Of a DNA stretch of 44,247 nt, positions 1-7,573 are shown piece after piece. How positions within the stretch are numbered: the first letter of the stretch is position 1; each line of letters opens with the position of its first letter. The notes below the pieces were generated by a model that worked only from the letters and a program-made list of their open reading frames with translations, searched no databases and was not told where the DNA came from. Both the position numbers and the translations under genes were made by a program. The DNA is from Chloroflexota bacterium (lineage in GTDB: Bacteria; Chloroflexota; Anaerolineae; Aggregatilineales; Phototrophicaceae): NCBI GenBank assembly GCA_026706395.1, contig JAPOYU010000098.1, positions 3,587 to 47,833 of the forward strand, in the 5' to 3' direction.

Positions 1-1166
1 AGCGGGCTTCCCTCGAAGGCGCCGCCTTCGCCAACGCCGTCATGGTCAAGATCCTCGGCATGGACGACTCGCATCGTCAAGCCGGCCATATCGCCTCGCA
101 AGTCGTTCCCGCTGTCTTGGCTGTCGCCGAAGTCTATGGCGCCATCGGCGAAGACATCCTCGTCGCCACCGTCGCCGCCTACGACTTCGCTGTGCGTCTT
201 GGCCGACAAGTGCGCGCCACCCACCGCGAACGCGGCTTTGATATGAAAGGCACGGTCGGCGCGCTGTCCACTGCGCTGGCGGTCGCCCGTTGCGCCGGCT
301 TCGACCGCGAGCGGATGCTCAATACCATCGCCCTCGCCGCCGATATGGCCTCCGGCACCGAGCAGTATGTATACGACGGCGGACGCTGCGATACCAAAGA
401 CTTGATATCTGGCTTTGCCGCCCGCAACGCGGTCTTCGCCATGCGCCTCGCGGAAACCGATTTTTACGGTCCGCGCAGCGCGCTGGACGGCAGCTACGGC
501 TATTTCAGCGCCTTCGGCGACGGCTTCGACCCCGATATGTTCGCTGATCTGGGCGAGGAGTTCGCCATTCTTGGGACCGCATTCAAGCCGCATGGCGGCT
601 GCCGCCACACGCATCAAGCCATCGATGCTGTGCAATCGATCCTGAGCCAGGGCGCGCTTGATACAACTGATATCGAGCGAATTGATCTGAGCACCTATAG
701 CTACGCCACCAAGCCGATATTCCGCGTCGATCCCAATCCGGTTTCCCGCGAAGTCGCCGGCTTGAGCATCCGCACATCAACCGCCGTCGCCCTCAAGCAT
801 GGCAGCGCCTGGCCCCATAACTTCTCTGATTGGGATGAGCCGGAAGTCCGCCGCCTGCGCAACCTGATTGATGTGCAAGTCGACTCGGAAATCGAAGCGC
901 GCTACCCCGACTCGAACGGCTGCCGCTTGAGCGTCACCTTGGCGAATGGAGAGCTGCGCCAGACCTTCCTGCCGAATATGAAGGGCGAACCCGAGTTCCG
1001 CATGACCGACGCCGAACTGCGCGAGAAATTCAGCGTCCTCACGCGTGATCTCTTCCCGGCTGAACGCGCCGAGCGGATCTACGATGTCTGCAATGATCTG
1101 GAGTCGCTAGAGCGCATCGCCGACCTGACGCAACTCTGCGTCGCCGCCGAACCGGTGACCGCCTAG
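1..1166 (+). CDS. MmgE/PrpD family protein (5' end outside window)
   Basis: The frame is open from base 3 through the first internal ATG at 42, and the codons before that ATG (GAAFANAV) match the family's N-terminal AAFANG-type segment, so the gene starts upstream of the window. About 388 residues are visible and end at TAG 1164-1166. Family traits seen are a DDSHRQAGH stretch, then PAVLAVAEVYG and VAAYDFAVRLGRQ, and a central GGCRHTHQAID segment. MmgE/PrpD proteins include 2-methylcitrate dehydratase and related lyases of cytosolic acid metabolism. The substrate cannot be assigned from sequence alone. Many relatives sit in sugar-acid or dicarboxylate catabolic clusters. It ends 4 bases inside the convergent acetyltransferase gene. 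Confidence 0.85.
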   Translation, partial: RASLEGAAFANAVMVKILGMDDSHRQAGHIASQVVPAVLAVAEVYGAIGEDILVATVAAYDFAVRLGRQVRATHRERGFDMKGTVGALSTALAVARCAGFDRERMLNTIALAADMASGTEQYVYDGGRCDTKDLISGFAARNAVFAMRLAETDFYGPRSALDGSYGYFSAFGDGFDPDMFADLGEEFAILGTAFKPHGGCRHTHQAIDAVQSILSQGALDTTDIERIDLSTYSYATKPIFRVDPNPVSREVAGLSIRTSTAVALKHGSAWPHNFSDWDEPEVRRLRNLIDVQVDSEIEARYPDSNGCRLSVTLANGELRQTFLPNMKGEPEFRMTDAELREKFSVLTRDLFPAERAERIYDVCNDLESLERIADLTQLCVAAEPVTA

Positions 1167-1978
1167 CTTTCACGGGTGACGATATACCAGGCTTTGCCGC
1201 CGCTGCGCTCGAAACCGGTCACAGCGTAACCCGCGTCGAATAGCGCCGTCATCGCCCGCCGTACCAGCAGCTGCCAAGTCTTGGCGCGCTCAATATCATG
1301 TTGCTTCAGCGCGGCAATGTCCCGTGGTATCTCGATGGCGAAATGCGCATCGCCAAACGCCGTCCCGGCGTCGCTTTGGAGAGCGCCTGCTGCATCAACC
1401 CATACCAGCGGCCGCGCCTCCGCCAATCCCGCTCCCGCCCCACGTGGCCGACCCTCCGCCAGTTCAACGACATGCGGCGCTTCAAGCTGCCACTGCGCCT
1501 CCAGCCGGTCGCTGGCCAGGCCTGCGTTGATGCCGTCTTGCATATCGCCATAATGATTGGGGGAGTAAATCCGCGCACTGACGCCTAGCTTGTTGAAGTT
1601 GAAATTGGCGTTGCCGCTTTGCAGCGGATCGAATGTCCAGGCGATCTGCCTGAATCCATGGGCCAGCGCCCATTCCCGCTGCGCCTGCTTCAGCCGAAAG
1701 CCGAGGCCCCGCCCCTGATATTCCGGGCGCACCCCCGCCATATGCGACCAGAGCCACAGCTCGCCCCAACGCCAGGCCGCCATGCCGAAACAGAAACCGG
1801 CAAGTCGCCCGCCGTCTTCCGCCCCGATGACGCTGCCGCCCGCATGTACAATCGCGCGCAAAGTATGCGGCGACGACACCTCGGCGTCATGCATGCCCCA
1901 GACCGCCTTCTGCAACTCAACCGTCGCCGAAATCTCGGCCATGCTCTTCAATTCACGAATGACGATGTTGTCGGCCAT
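1163..1978 (-). CDS. GNAT-family N-acetyltransferase (COG3375-like)
   Basis: A 271-residue protein if started at ATG 1978 (MADNIVIREL). An upstream in-frame start at 2041 would add 21 residues that look unlike the family. The acetyl-CoA-binding signature is visible as GVRPEYQGRGLGFRLKQAQ near residue 85, followed by the ITWTFDP-like stretch IAWTFDPLQSGNANFNFNKL typical of the large predicted acetyltransferases in COG3375. The acceptor substrate is unknown. It is transcribed towards the MmgE/PrpD gene and overlaps its last 4 bases. Its 5' end faces the promoter of the cysteine-synthase-like gene, so the two share a divergent intergenic region. No strong ribosome site is visible; the leader is G-rich. 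Confidence 0.8.
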   Translation of the reverse strand: MADNIVIRELKSMAEISATVELQKAVWGMHDAEVSSPHTLRAIVHAGGSVIGAEDGGRLAGFCFGMAAWRWGELWLWSHMAGVRPEYQGRGLGFRLKQAQREWALAHGFRQIAWTFDPLQSGNANFNFNKLGVSARIYSPNHYGDMQDGINAGLASDRLEAQWQLEAPHVVELAEGRPRGAGAGLAEARPLVWVDAAGALQSDAGTAFGDAHFAIEIPRDIAALKQHDIERAKTWQLLVRRAMTALFDAGYAVTGFERSGGKAWYIVTRES

Positions 1979-2052
1979 AGCCCGCCCGCCGCTCAACGCT
2001 TGAACGATTGCAATGATAGCAAGCGCCTCTGCGATTGGCAAAGCGCCGCAAT

Positions 2053-2081
2053 TTGCCTGTCCAAAGCCGCCGACTTATAAT
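2053..2081 (+). promoter_or_regulatory. sigma-70-type promoter for the cysteine-synthase-like gene
   Basis: TTGCCT at 2053-2058 and TATAAT at 2076-2081 are separated by exactly 17 bases. This is a strong housekeeping-type promoter facing the start at 2146. A copy of the CTCTGTG-type dispersed repeat lies between the -10 box and the start codon and forms most of the untranslated leader. Confidence 0.7.
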
Positions 2082-2107
2082 CACTGGGCTAAACATCACA
2101 TCTTTTA

Positions 2108-2139
2108 ACTCTGTGCCCTTTGTACCTCTGTGGTGAAAT
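2108..2139 (+). repeat. dispersed CTCTGTG-type repeat, copy 1
   Basis: The stretch reads like two short imperfect units, one with CTCTGTGCC and one with CTCTGTGGTGAA. It ends 7 bases before the GTG start of the next gene. Related units occur at 18223, 26196, 27085, 32479 and 32634. Because it replaces any recognisable Shine-Dalgarno sequence, the downstream gene may have weak or unusual initiation. Confidence 0.6.
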
Positions 2140-2145
2140 AAACCT

Positions 2146-3111
2146 GTGACACCTTCGCCATCCGACCGCCTCGCCAGCTCCGTCCTCGACCTCATCGGCG
2201 ATACGCCCTTGGTCGAGCTTTCCCGCATCACCGCCGGGCTCGATGGGCGCGTCTTCGCCAAGGTCGAATTCTTCAATCCCGGCTACTCCAAGAAAGACCG
2301 CATCGCCCGGCAGATGATCGAAAATGCGGAAGCATCCGGCGCCTTGACCCCGGGCGCCACGGTGGTCGAGCTCACCAGCGGCAACACCGGCACAGGCCTG
2401 GCCATCGTCTGCGCCGCCAAGGGCTACCGTTTCGTGGCGGTCATGTCCCGCGGCAATTCGGCCGAGCGCGCGCGCATGATGACCGCGCTTGGCGCCGAAG
2501 TTGTGCTGGTCGATCAATGCCCCGATTCCCGGCCCGGGCAGGTCTCCGGCGCTGATCTGGCCCGCGTGGAAGAAGCGGCGCGGCAGATCGTTCGCGAGCG
2601 CGGCGCCTTCCGTGCCGATCAGTTCCAGTTGCCCGGCAATGCCCAGGCCCATTACCAACACACCGCCCCCGAAATCATGCGGCAATCCGGCGGCATCGAC
2701 GCCTTTTGCGATTTCATCGGCAGCGGCGGCTCATTCGCCGGTTGCGCCCGCTACTTCAAAGAAGTCGACCCCGCCATCCAATGCTATGTGGTCGAACCGG
2801 CCGGCGCGGCCGCCTTCGCCGGCGACGCGGTCGCTCGTCCAAATCACAGAATCCAGGGCGGCGGCTATTCCATGGCGGAACTGCCGCTGCTCGACCGCGC
2901 TTTGGTCGATGGCTGCCTGCAAGTCAGCGATGAAGACGCGATGGCGATGGTGCGCCGTCTCGCCGCGGAAGAGGGCCTCTTCGCCGGCTTCTCCTCCGGC
3001 GCCAATCTCGCGGCCGCGCTCCAGCTGCTGAACTCGAAGCGCCCCGGCGGGCGAATCGCCATCCTGCTTTGCGATTCCGGCCTGAAATACCTGAGCACAG
3101 ACCTGTGGTGA
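2146..3111 (+). CDS. cysteine synthase-like PLP-dependent enzyme
   Basis: A 321-residue fold-type II PLP enzyme of the CysK/cystathionine beta-synthase family. The PLP lysine is K50 in FNPGYSKKDR, corresponding to NPxxSVKDR in CysK. The substrate loop TSGNTGTG lies at 77-84 and the phosphate-binding GSGGSFAG near residue 190. The SSGAN stretch near 285 is also typical. Such enzymes make cysteine from O-acetylserine or catalyse related beta-replacements in the cytosol. The substitutions GYSKKDR and the short C-terminus mean the amino-acid substrate is uncertain. The start is GTG at 2146, the first start after the promoter. The stop is 1 base before the GTG start of the RpiR regulator, so the two are an operon. 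Confidence 0.85.
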   Translation: MTPSPSDRLASSVLDLIGDTPLVELSRITAGLDGRVFAKVEFFNPGYSKKDRIARQMIENAEASGALTPGATVVELTSGNTGTGLAIVCAAKGYRFVAVMSRGNSAERARMMTALGAEVVLVDQCPDSRPGQVSGADLARVEEAARQIVRERGAFRADQFQLPGNAQAHYQHTAPEIMRQSGGIDAFCDFIGSGGSFAGCARYFKEVDPAIQCYVVEPAGAAAFAGDAVARPNHRIQGGGYSMAELPLLDRALVDGCLQVSDEDAMAMVRRLAAEEGLFAGFSSGANLAAALQLLNSKRPGGRIAILLCDSGLKYLSTDLW

Positions 3112-3112
3112 A

Positions 3113-4024
3113 GTGGCCATGACTGACCAACAGCCGCAAGAAGACATCATCCGCTGGATCCGCCAGCAGTACGATTCCCTCTCGCCCAGCCAGCGCCAGG
3201 TCGCCCAGTTCCTGCTCGAAGGCGGCATTGACGTCATCCATTACACCATCACCGAAATCGCCGAGGCCGTCGGCCTCAATTCCTCCACCGTCGTCCGCAC
3301 CGCCCAGGCCCTCGGCTTTGAAGGCTTCCCCGAGCTGCAATCCGTCTTGCGCAGTCAGTTTCTCAACCAGGCGAAGATCGCCCAGCGCATGCAAATCGGC
3401 TCGCAAAAGCTGATGGATTACCTCTCGGCGGAGTCGGAAGCCGATGCCCACTTGTTTAACACCGTGCTGCGCGACGAACTGCAGACCCTGCTCGACCTGC
3501 CGCAGCATGTGCCCACCCGCGTATTCGACCGCGCGGTCGACATGCTGGATGACGCCAAACAGGTCTACATCATCGGCTTGGGCGCGTCCTTCCCGCTCGC
3601 CCTGAACTTCGGCAACGTACTGCGCTTCATCCGCCCTCTCACCAGAGTGCTGACCCCCGGTATCGATCCGATCGCGGCGCAGTTGATCTCCCTCGATTCA
3701 GACGATGTGATGTTTTCCGTTTGTTTTGCCCGCTACACCCGCGAAACTCTGACGGTCATGGATGTCGCCAAAGAGCGTGGCGCCTCCGTTTTGACCGTTA
3801 CCGATAGCCATGTATCGCCCGCTGCCAAACGTGCTGACCTCGCCTTGATCGTGCCCTTCCGGCTGCGGCTCTACAGTAACACGGTCGCGCTTTTCGCCTT
3901 GCTCGATGCCCTGCTCGGCGCCCTCTCACTGCGTTATCCGGAAAAAACGCGCGAACGCCTCGAACGCCTCGAAGAGCTATACAAACAATTCAATTTGCAT
4001 AGCGCCGAGGACGATTTGGAATGA
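3113..4024 (+). CDS. MurR/RpiR-family transcriptional regulator
   Basis: About 301-303 residues, starting at GTG 3113 or ATG 3119. The N-terminal HTH_6 domain (residues about 10-85) shows SLSPSQRQVAQFLLEG and the recognition helix SSTVVRTAQALGFEGFPEL. The C-terminal half (about 130-260) is a SIS phosphosugar-binding domain with VYIIGLGASFPLALNF and VMFSVCFARYTRETL. RpiR proteins sense sugar phosphates and control sugar catabolic operons. It is translationally coupled to the cysteine-synthase-like gene (1-base gap), an unusual partner. It ends 32 bases from the convergent MlrC gene. The target operon cannot be told from the sequence. Confidence 0.9.
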   Translation: MAMTDQQPQEDIIRWIRQQYDSLSPSQRQVAQFLLEGGIDVIHYTITEIAEAVGLNSSTVVRTAQALGFEGFPELQSVLRSQFLNQAKIAQRMQIGSQKLMDYLSAESEADAHLFNTVLRDELQTLLDLPQHVPTRVFDRAVDMLDDAKQVYIIGLGASFPLALNFGNVLRFIRPLTRVLTPGIDPIAAQLISLDSDDVMFSVCFARYTRETLTVMDVAKERGASVLTVTDSHVSPAAKRADLALIVPFRLRLYSNTVALFALLDALLGALSLRYPEKTRERLERLEELYKQFNLHSAEDDLE

Positions 4025-4056
4025 GCGCTTGTCGCCCAATCCCGGCTCTTGGCGCA

Positions 4057-5520
4057 TCAAGCAAAGGGATCGTCCAGCCAGGGATACTTGCGCCGGTCGA
4101 CCCGCTTGTAGGGGATCTCGGTGAAGCGCGGCGGTATCGCGCCCGGCCCCGCCATATAAATGATCTCAGCCGCAATCGGCGCGAAGCCGGCGTAGAAATG
4201 CTGCGTCGACTTTACCACCAACAGCCGCCTTGACTTGGGGTCAATGTCGAAATTTGAGAACACAGTCGGGCTGAGGACTTGACCGCGATCGCTGTTGACA
4301 ATGATGTCGATGCCCTGGCAATGCAGCGAGACGCTGTCGCCGCAGGGGATCGCCAACTCACCGTCGCTCTGCGGCCAATACTGATGCATATCAGGAATAA
4401 TGCCCGTTACCGTCACGCGCAAGTCCAGCGGATCGCCCGACATCGGCCCCATCTTCCCGCCCAGACGCAGGTCCAGCGCCGCCCCTTCTCCAGCCGACAT
4501 CGCCACCTTGACCGCGACCGGGTCCCAGATCATACCCAGCGCCGCTTCCGTTACGCCCCGTTCCAGCAGCGCGCGCAGCACAAAGGTGGAATCGCTGGGC
4601 GCGCCGCCGCCGGCGTTATCCGCCTGATCGGCAACCACCACCGGTCGCTCCTCCTTCGCCAGCGCCACCTCCAGCGCGTCATCGAGCGAAAGCGAGTTCA
4701 GATCGAGCGCGTGACGCAGAGCGAAGAATCTCTCGCCGAACTCCCTCGCCAATTGCGCCGCCAACCCCGGATCGTCATCGGTGACAGCCAGCATCCGCGC
4801 GCCACAAGTCGGCACATCGGCCCAGGGGAAGCAATGCGCCAGCGATAGCGAAAGCACAGCGGGCGCCCCCTCGGCTGCAATCATGGCATCGACGAAACTC
4901 CGCATCGGCTCATACGGCGTCAAAAACATGCCGATCATCCGCGGGTCGTAGAGCGCCATCGTCGGCTTGACCAGCCCTTCAGCGGCGTCGGCGATGATGC
5001 TGAACAACTCCTCAGCCCGCTCGTTGATGTCGGTATGCGGATACTCCTTGAAGATGACGACCGCGTCAGCATCGTTGATTAGCTCAGCCGTGACATCGCA
5101 GTGCAAATCCAGCTCGACGCCGATCTTGACGTCCGGCCCGACAATCTCGCGCACGCGAGAGACGATATCGGTCTCGCAATCGTCATAACCCTCCGCCACC
5201 ATCGCCCCATGCAAAGCCAGCAGGACGATATCGACCGGCAGCGCCGCTTTGAGCGCTTCCAGCAGCTCATCGCGCAGGCTTTCATAAGCGGCGCGGACAG
5301 TCGTGCCGGCCGGCTGCGCGAAGGCGTAGAGACTGAAGATATACTCCCAGCCGCGTTCTTGGCAGCGCCGGCGAAACACGTTGAAGGGCCCGGAAAAGCC
5401 GCCCATCTCGCCGCTCTCATCAAGCTCGGCCGCGCGTATGACTTCGAAGTCGGCCAAACCCGTCGGCATCGGCGAGAATGTATTGGTTTCGGTTTCGATC
5501 CCGCCGGAGAAGACTCTCAT
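4057..5520 (-). CDS. M81-family metallopeptidase (MlrC-like)
   Basis: A 487-residue protein. The start at ATG 5520 is chosen because AGGAGG lies 7 bases upstream. A TTG two codons earlier would sit on top of that site. The N-terminus RVFSGGIETETNTFSP and the LLALHGAMVAEGYDDCE segment (about residues 100-120) carry the family's metal-ligand acidic and His residues. VELDLHCDVT and KEYPHTDINERA follow, and the C-terminal half has VVADQADNAGGGAPSDST. MlrC was first described in microcystin degradation, but most homologues lie in catabolic clusters and are thought to act on small peptides or ring amides. No signal peptide is visible, so it is probably cytosolic. It is convergent with the RpiR gene. 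Confidence 0.9.
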   Translation of the reverse strand: MRVFSGGIETETNTFSPMPTGLADFEVIRAAELDESGEMGGFSGPFNVFRRRCQERGWEYIFSLYAFAQPAGTTVRAAYESLRDELLEALKAALPVDIVLLALHGAMVAEGYDDCETDIVSRVREIVGPDVKIGVELDLHCDVTAELINDADAVVIFKEYPHTDINERAEELFSIIADAAEGLVKPTMALYDPRMIGMFLTPYEPMRSFVDAMIAAEGAPAVLSLSLAHCFPWADVPTCGARMLAVTDDDPGLAAQLAREFGERFFALRHALDLNSLSLDDALEVALAKEERPVVVADQADNAGGGAPSDSTFVLRALLERGVTEAALGMIWDPVAVKVAMSAGEGAALDLRLGGKMGPMSGDPLDLRVTVTGIIPDMHQYWPQSDGELAIPCGDSVSLHCQGIDIIVNSDRGQVLSPTVFSNFDIDPKSRRLLVVKSTQHFYAGFAPIAAEIIYMAGPGAIPPRFTEIPYKRVDRRKYPWLDDPFA

Positions 5521-5526
5521 CGGCAA

Positions 5527-6251
5527 TCCTCCTGGCTGATAATCGGGGGACGACTACAGACGCACCGCGCCGCTGCAAGTCTCGGCAAGAGAAGGAGGAA
5601 ATGCTTTGCCATTGTCTGTGTCCTGTCTGTCCGACGCAAAAAGACGCAAAAAAATGCAAAAGTACCTCATTTGGATACGCAGCGGGTACAAAGATGATGC
5701 ATTCTTGATATTAATAAGCAACATACTCGCCAGTCTCTATCGATACAGTATGTATACAGCAGGATTTCGGGTTGAAATAATGGATTTTGCGGGCAGAAAG
5801 TTGTGTTTTGGGTTGGAGAGGGCATGTTTTCGGCTTAGATGCTGGATGGGCAGTCGAGTGTTCATAGTGAGCAGTTTAGCAGAAATTGGTCGGGAAGAGG
5901 CGACCAAATGTTCACGTATGGGGAAATTAGCCACTGAAGGTCGCGTAGAGACTGACCGCCTAGACCCACTAGGCCGCCGCTCGCTCCTAGACCGATTCGA
6001 TTTTTGGCGCGTTCGGTGGGGAAGAAACGGGCGGGCCAGCGCGACGCTTGACCTGAGCAACAATTTCTGCCGGACTTTTTGCGGGGGCAAGCTCGGTTGC
6101 TATAATAGGCGCTGCTTTCGCATTCCCAAACAGCCGACCGATCGGAGTCGCATTATCAGCGAAGTTGAAACAAATCGAGCCCAGTAACTCGGCTCGTACC
6201 TCTGTCTTAGCGTACACTGATCCCCTTAGAAATGCGGAAAAGGATAGCCAT
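5527..6251. other. 725-base intergenic region with no convincing gene
   Basis: Open frames exist on both strands (for example 5606-6187 plus and 5737-6090 minus), but their products are rich in Arg, Cys and Ser, show no domain and have no ribosome site. Base composition is lower in GC than the flanking genes. Visible items are an A-rich stretch with three GCAAAAA-like units at 5636-5662 that resembles the reverse complement of the CTTTGTG repeat family, a perfect hairpin GCCTAG-ACCCA-CTAGGC at 5958-5974, and a promoter at 6079-6106. A minus-strand frame ending at 5987 (SPAEIVAQVKRR) could be a decayed gene end, but this cannot be shown. Confidence 0.5.
6079..6106 (+). promoter_or_regulatory. 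promoter upstream of the enolase-superfamily racemase
   Basis: TTGCGG at 6079-6084 and TATAAT at 6101-6106 are spaced by 16 bases. This places transcription start near 6113 and leaves an untranslated leader of roughly 140 bases before the GTG at 6252. No known riboswitch pattern was recognised in that leader. Confidence 0.55.
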
Positions 6252-7406
6252 GTGAAGCCCATTACGATTCAATCCATTGATCTGCACACCGTTCTCCTGC
6301 CCTATCTCGCGCCGTTCGAAACCAGCTTCGGCGCGGAAACGGACAAGGTCGCCGTACTCGTCGAGTTGACGACAACAGCCGGCGTCGTCGGCTGGGGCGA
6401 ATGCTCGATCGAACTGTGGCCCGGCTACGGCCACGAGACGGCTTTGACCGCGCGGCACATCCTGTCCGAGTTCATGCTGCCCGCCATCATCGGCGAGACC
6501 ATCGCCGACCCGCGCGACTTCCCCGCTTTGATCAGGCGCTTCCGCGGCAATCATCATGCCCGCGCCGGTTTGGAAGCGGCCGTCTGGGACGCCTTCGCCA
6601 AAAGCAATGACCTGCGCTTGACCGATTGTTTCGCTCAGTATGCCCCGCCCGGTCACGAATCCGAGGGGCGCGCGGCCGTCGGCGTCAGCATCGGCATTCA
6701 GCCCTCGCTTGAAGACACCGTCGCCGTCGTGAACCAGCGCCTCAGCCAGGGCTACGGGCGCATCAAACTGAAGATCAAGCGCGGCTGGGATATCGAAGTC
6801 GCCCGCGCCATCCGCGCCGCTCAGCCCGATATTTTGCTCATGCTGGACGCCAACAGCGACTACCGCCCCGAGGACGCCGAGCACTTGGCGCGGCTCGACC
6901 AATTCAACCTGCTCATGATCGAGCAGCCGCTATCGCACGATGACATATTCCATCACGGCCGGCTGCAAAAGCGCTTGCGCACTCGCGTCTGCCTCGATGA
7001 AAGCGTCAAATCCGCCAGCGACCTGCAAATCGCGTTGCAAGTCGGCGCCATCGGCATCTTGAATCTCAAGCCGGCTCGCGTCGGCGGTTTCAGCGAATGC
7101 CTTGAGATCTATCGCATCTGCGTCGAAAATGACCTGCCGCTTTGGATCGGCGGCATGCTGGAAACCGGGGTGGGGCGGGCGGCCAACGTCGCTTTCGCCG
7201 CGCTGCCGGCCGTCAACCTGCCCTCGGATATCTCCGCCACCGACCGCTACTTCGCCGCCGACCTGACTGAGCCGCCATTTGTGCTCGGCGCGGAAAGTAC
7301 GCTGGCCGTCCCCGACGGCGCTGGCATCGGCGTCGAAATCCAGCGCGATCGGCTGGAAGATGCTGTACAGCGCTGGCGGGACAAAAATACTTATGGAGGC
7401 GCGTGA
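6252..7406 (+). CDS. enolase-superfamily enzyme, o-succinylbenzoate synthase / N-acylamino acid racemase type
   Basis: A 384-residue protein of the mandelate racemase/muconate-lactonizing family. The start is GTG 6252; the ATG at 6250 is followed at once by a stop. Catalytic features in order: capping N-domain with GWGECSIELWPGY (about 45-57), the KxK motif GRIKLKIKRGWD near 175, metal ligands in LMLDANSDY and LMIEQPLSHDDI, then CLDESVKS with the second catalytic lysine. These match the OSBS/NSAAR subgroup, which either makes o-succinylbenzoate for menaquinone or racemises N-succinyl amino acids. No men genes are near, so a racemase role is the more likely inference. The stop overlaps the ATG of a truncated downstream gene. 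Confidence 0.88.
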   Translation: MKPITIQSIDLHTVLLPYLAPFETSFGAETDKVAVLVELTTTAGVVGWGECSIELWPGYGHETALTARHILSEFMLPAIIGETIADPRDFPALIRRFRGNHHARAGLEAAVWDAFAKSNDLRLTDCFAQYAPPGHESEGRAAVGVSIGIQPSLEDTVAVVNQRLSQGYGRIKLKIKRGWDIEVARAIRAAQPDILLMLDANSDYRPEDAEHLARLDQFNLLMIEQPLSHDDIFHHGRLQKRLRTRVCLDESVKSASDLQIALQVGAIGILNLKPARVGGFSECLEIYRICVENDLPLWIGGMLETGVGRAANVAFAALPAVNLPSDISATDRYFAADLTEPPFVLGAESTLAVPDGAGIGVEIQRDRLEDAVQRWRDKNTYGGA

Positions 7407-7573
7407 TGAATCTGGACGACAAGATACGCGAGGTCATCGGCGACGCCCTGCGCGCCCCTACAGATTTCGAGATCATTTGGGTCAGCTACGGCAAATCCAC
7501 CGCCTCCAGGCCCAGCGCCCGCACCGCCGCGTTGAAATCCGCCACCGTCTCGCCCAGGTCGGTCCGCACGTAG
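7406..7573 (+). pseudogene. truncated 5' end of a gene coupled to the racemase
   Basis: ATG 7406 overlaps the racemase stop (TGATG) and has GGAGG 6 bases upstream, a textbook coupled start. The frame begins MNLDDKIREVIGDALRAPTD and is plausible protein for about 27 codons. It then enters the antisense of the convergent beta-propeller gene (whose stop is at 7486) and ends at TAG 7571-7573. The simplest reading is that a real downstream partner gene was cut off by a rearrangement that brought in the 7486-10680 gene. The remaining N-terminus is too short to name a family. Confidence 0.5.

Noticed and set aside
5958..5974. Hairpin GCCTAG-ACCCA-CTAGGC as a terminator
   Set aside because: There is no T tract and no gene end close enough; kept only as a description of the gap.
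5606..6187. 193-codon frame in the large intergenic region
   Set aside because: No ribosome site, no domain, unusual Cys/Arg content, and it contains a promoter for the next gene.
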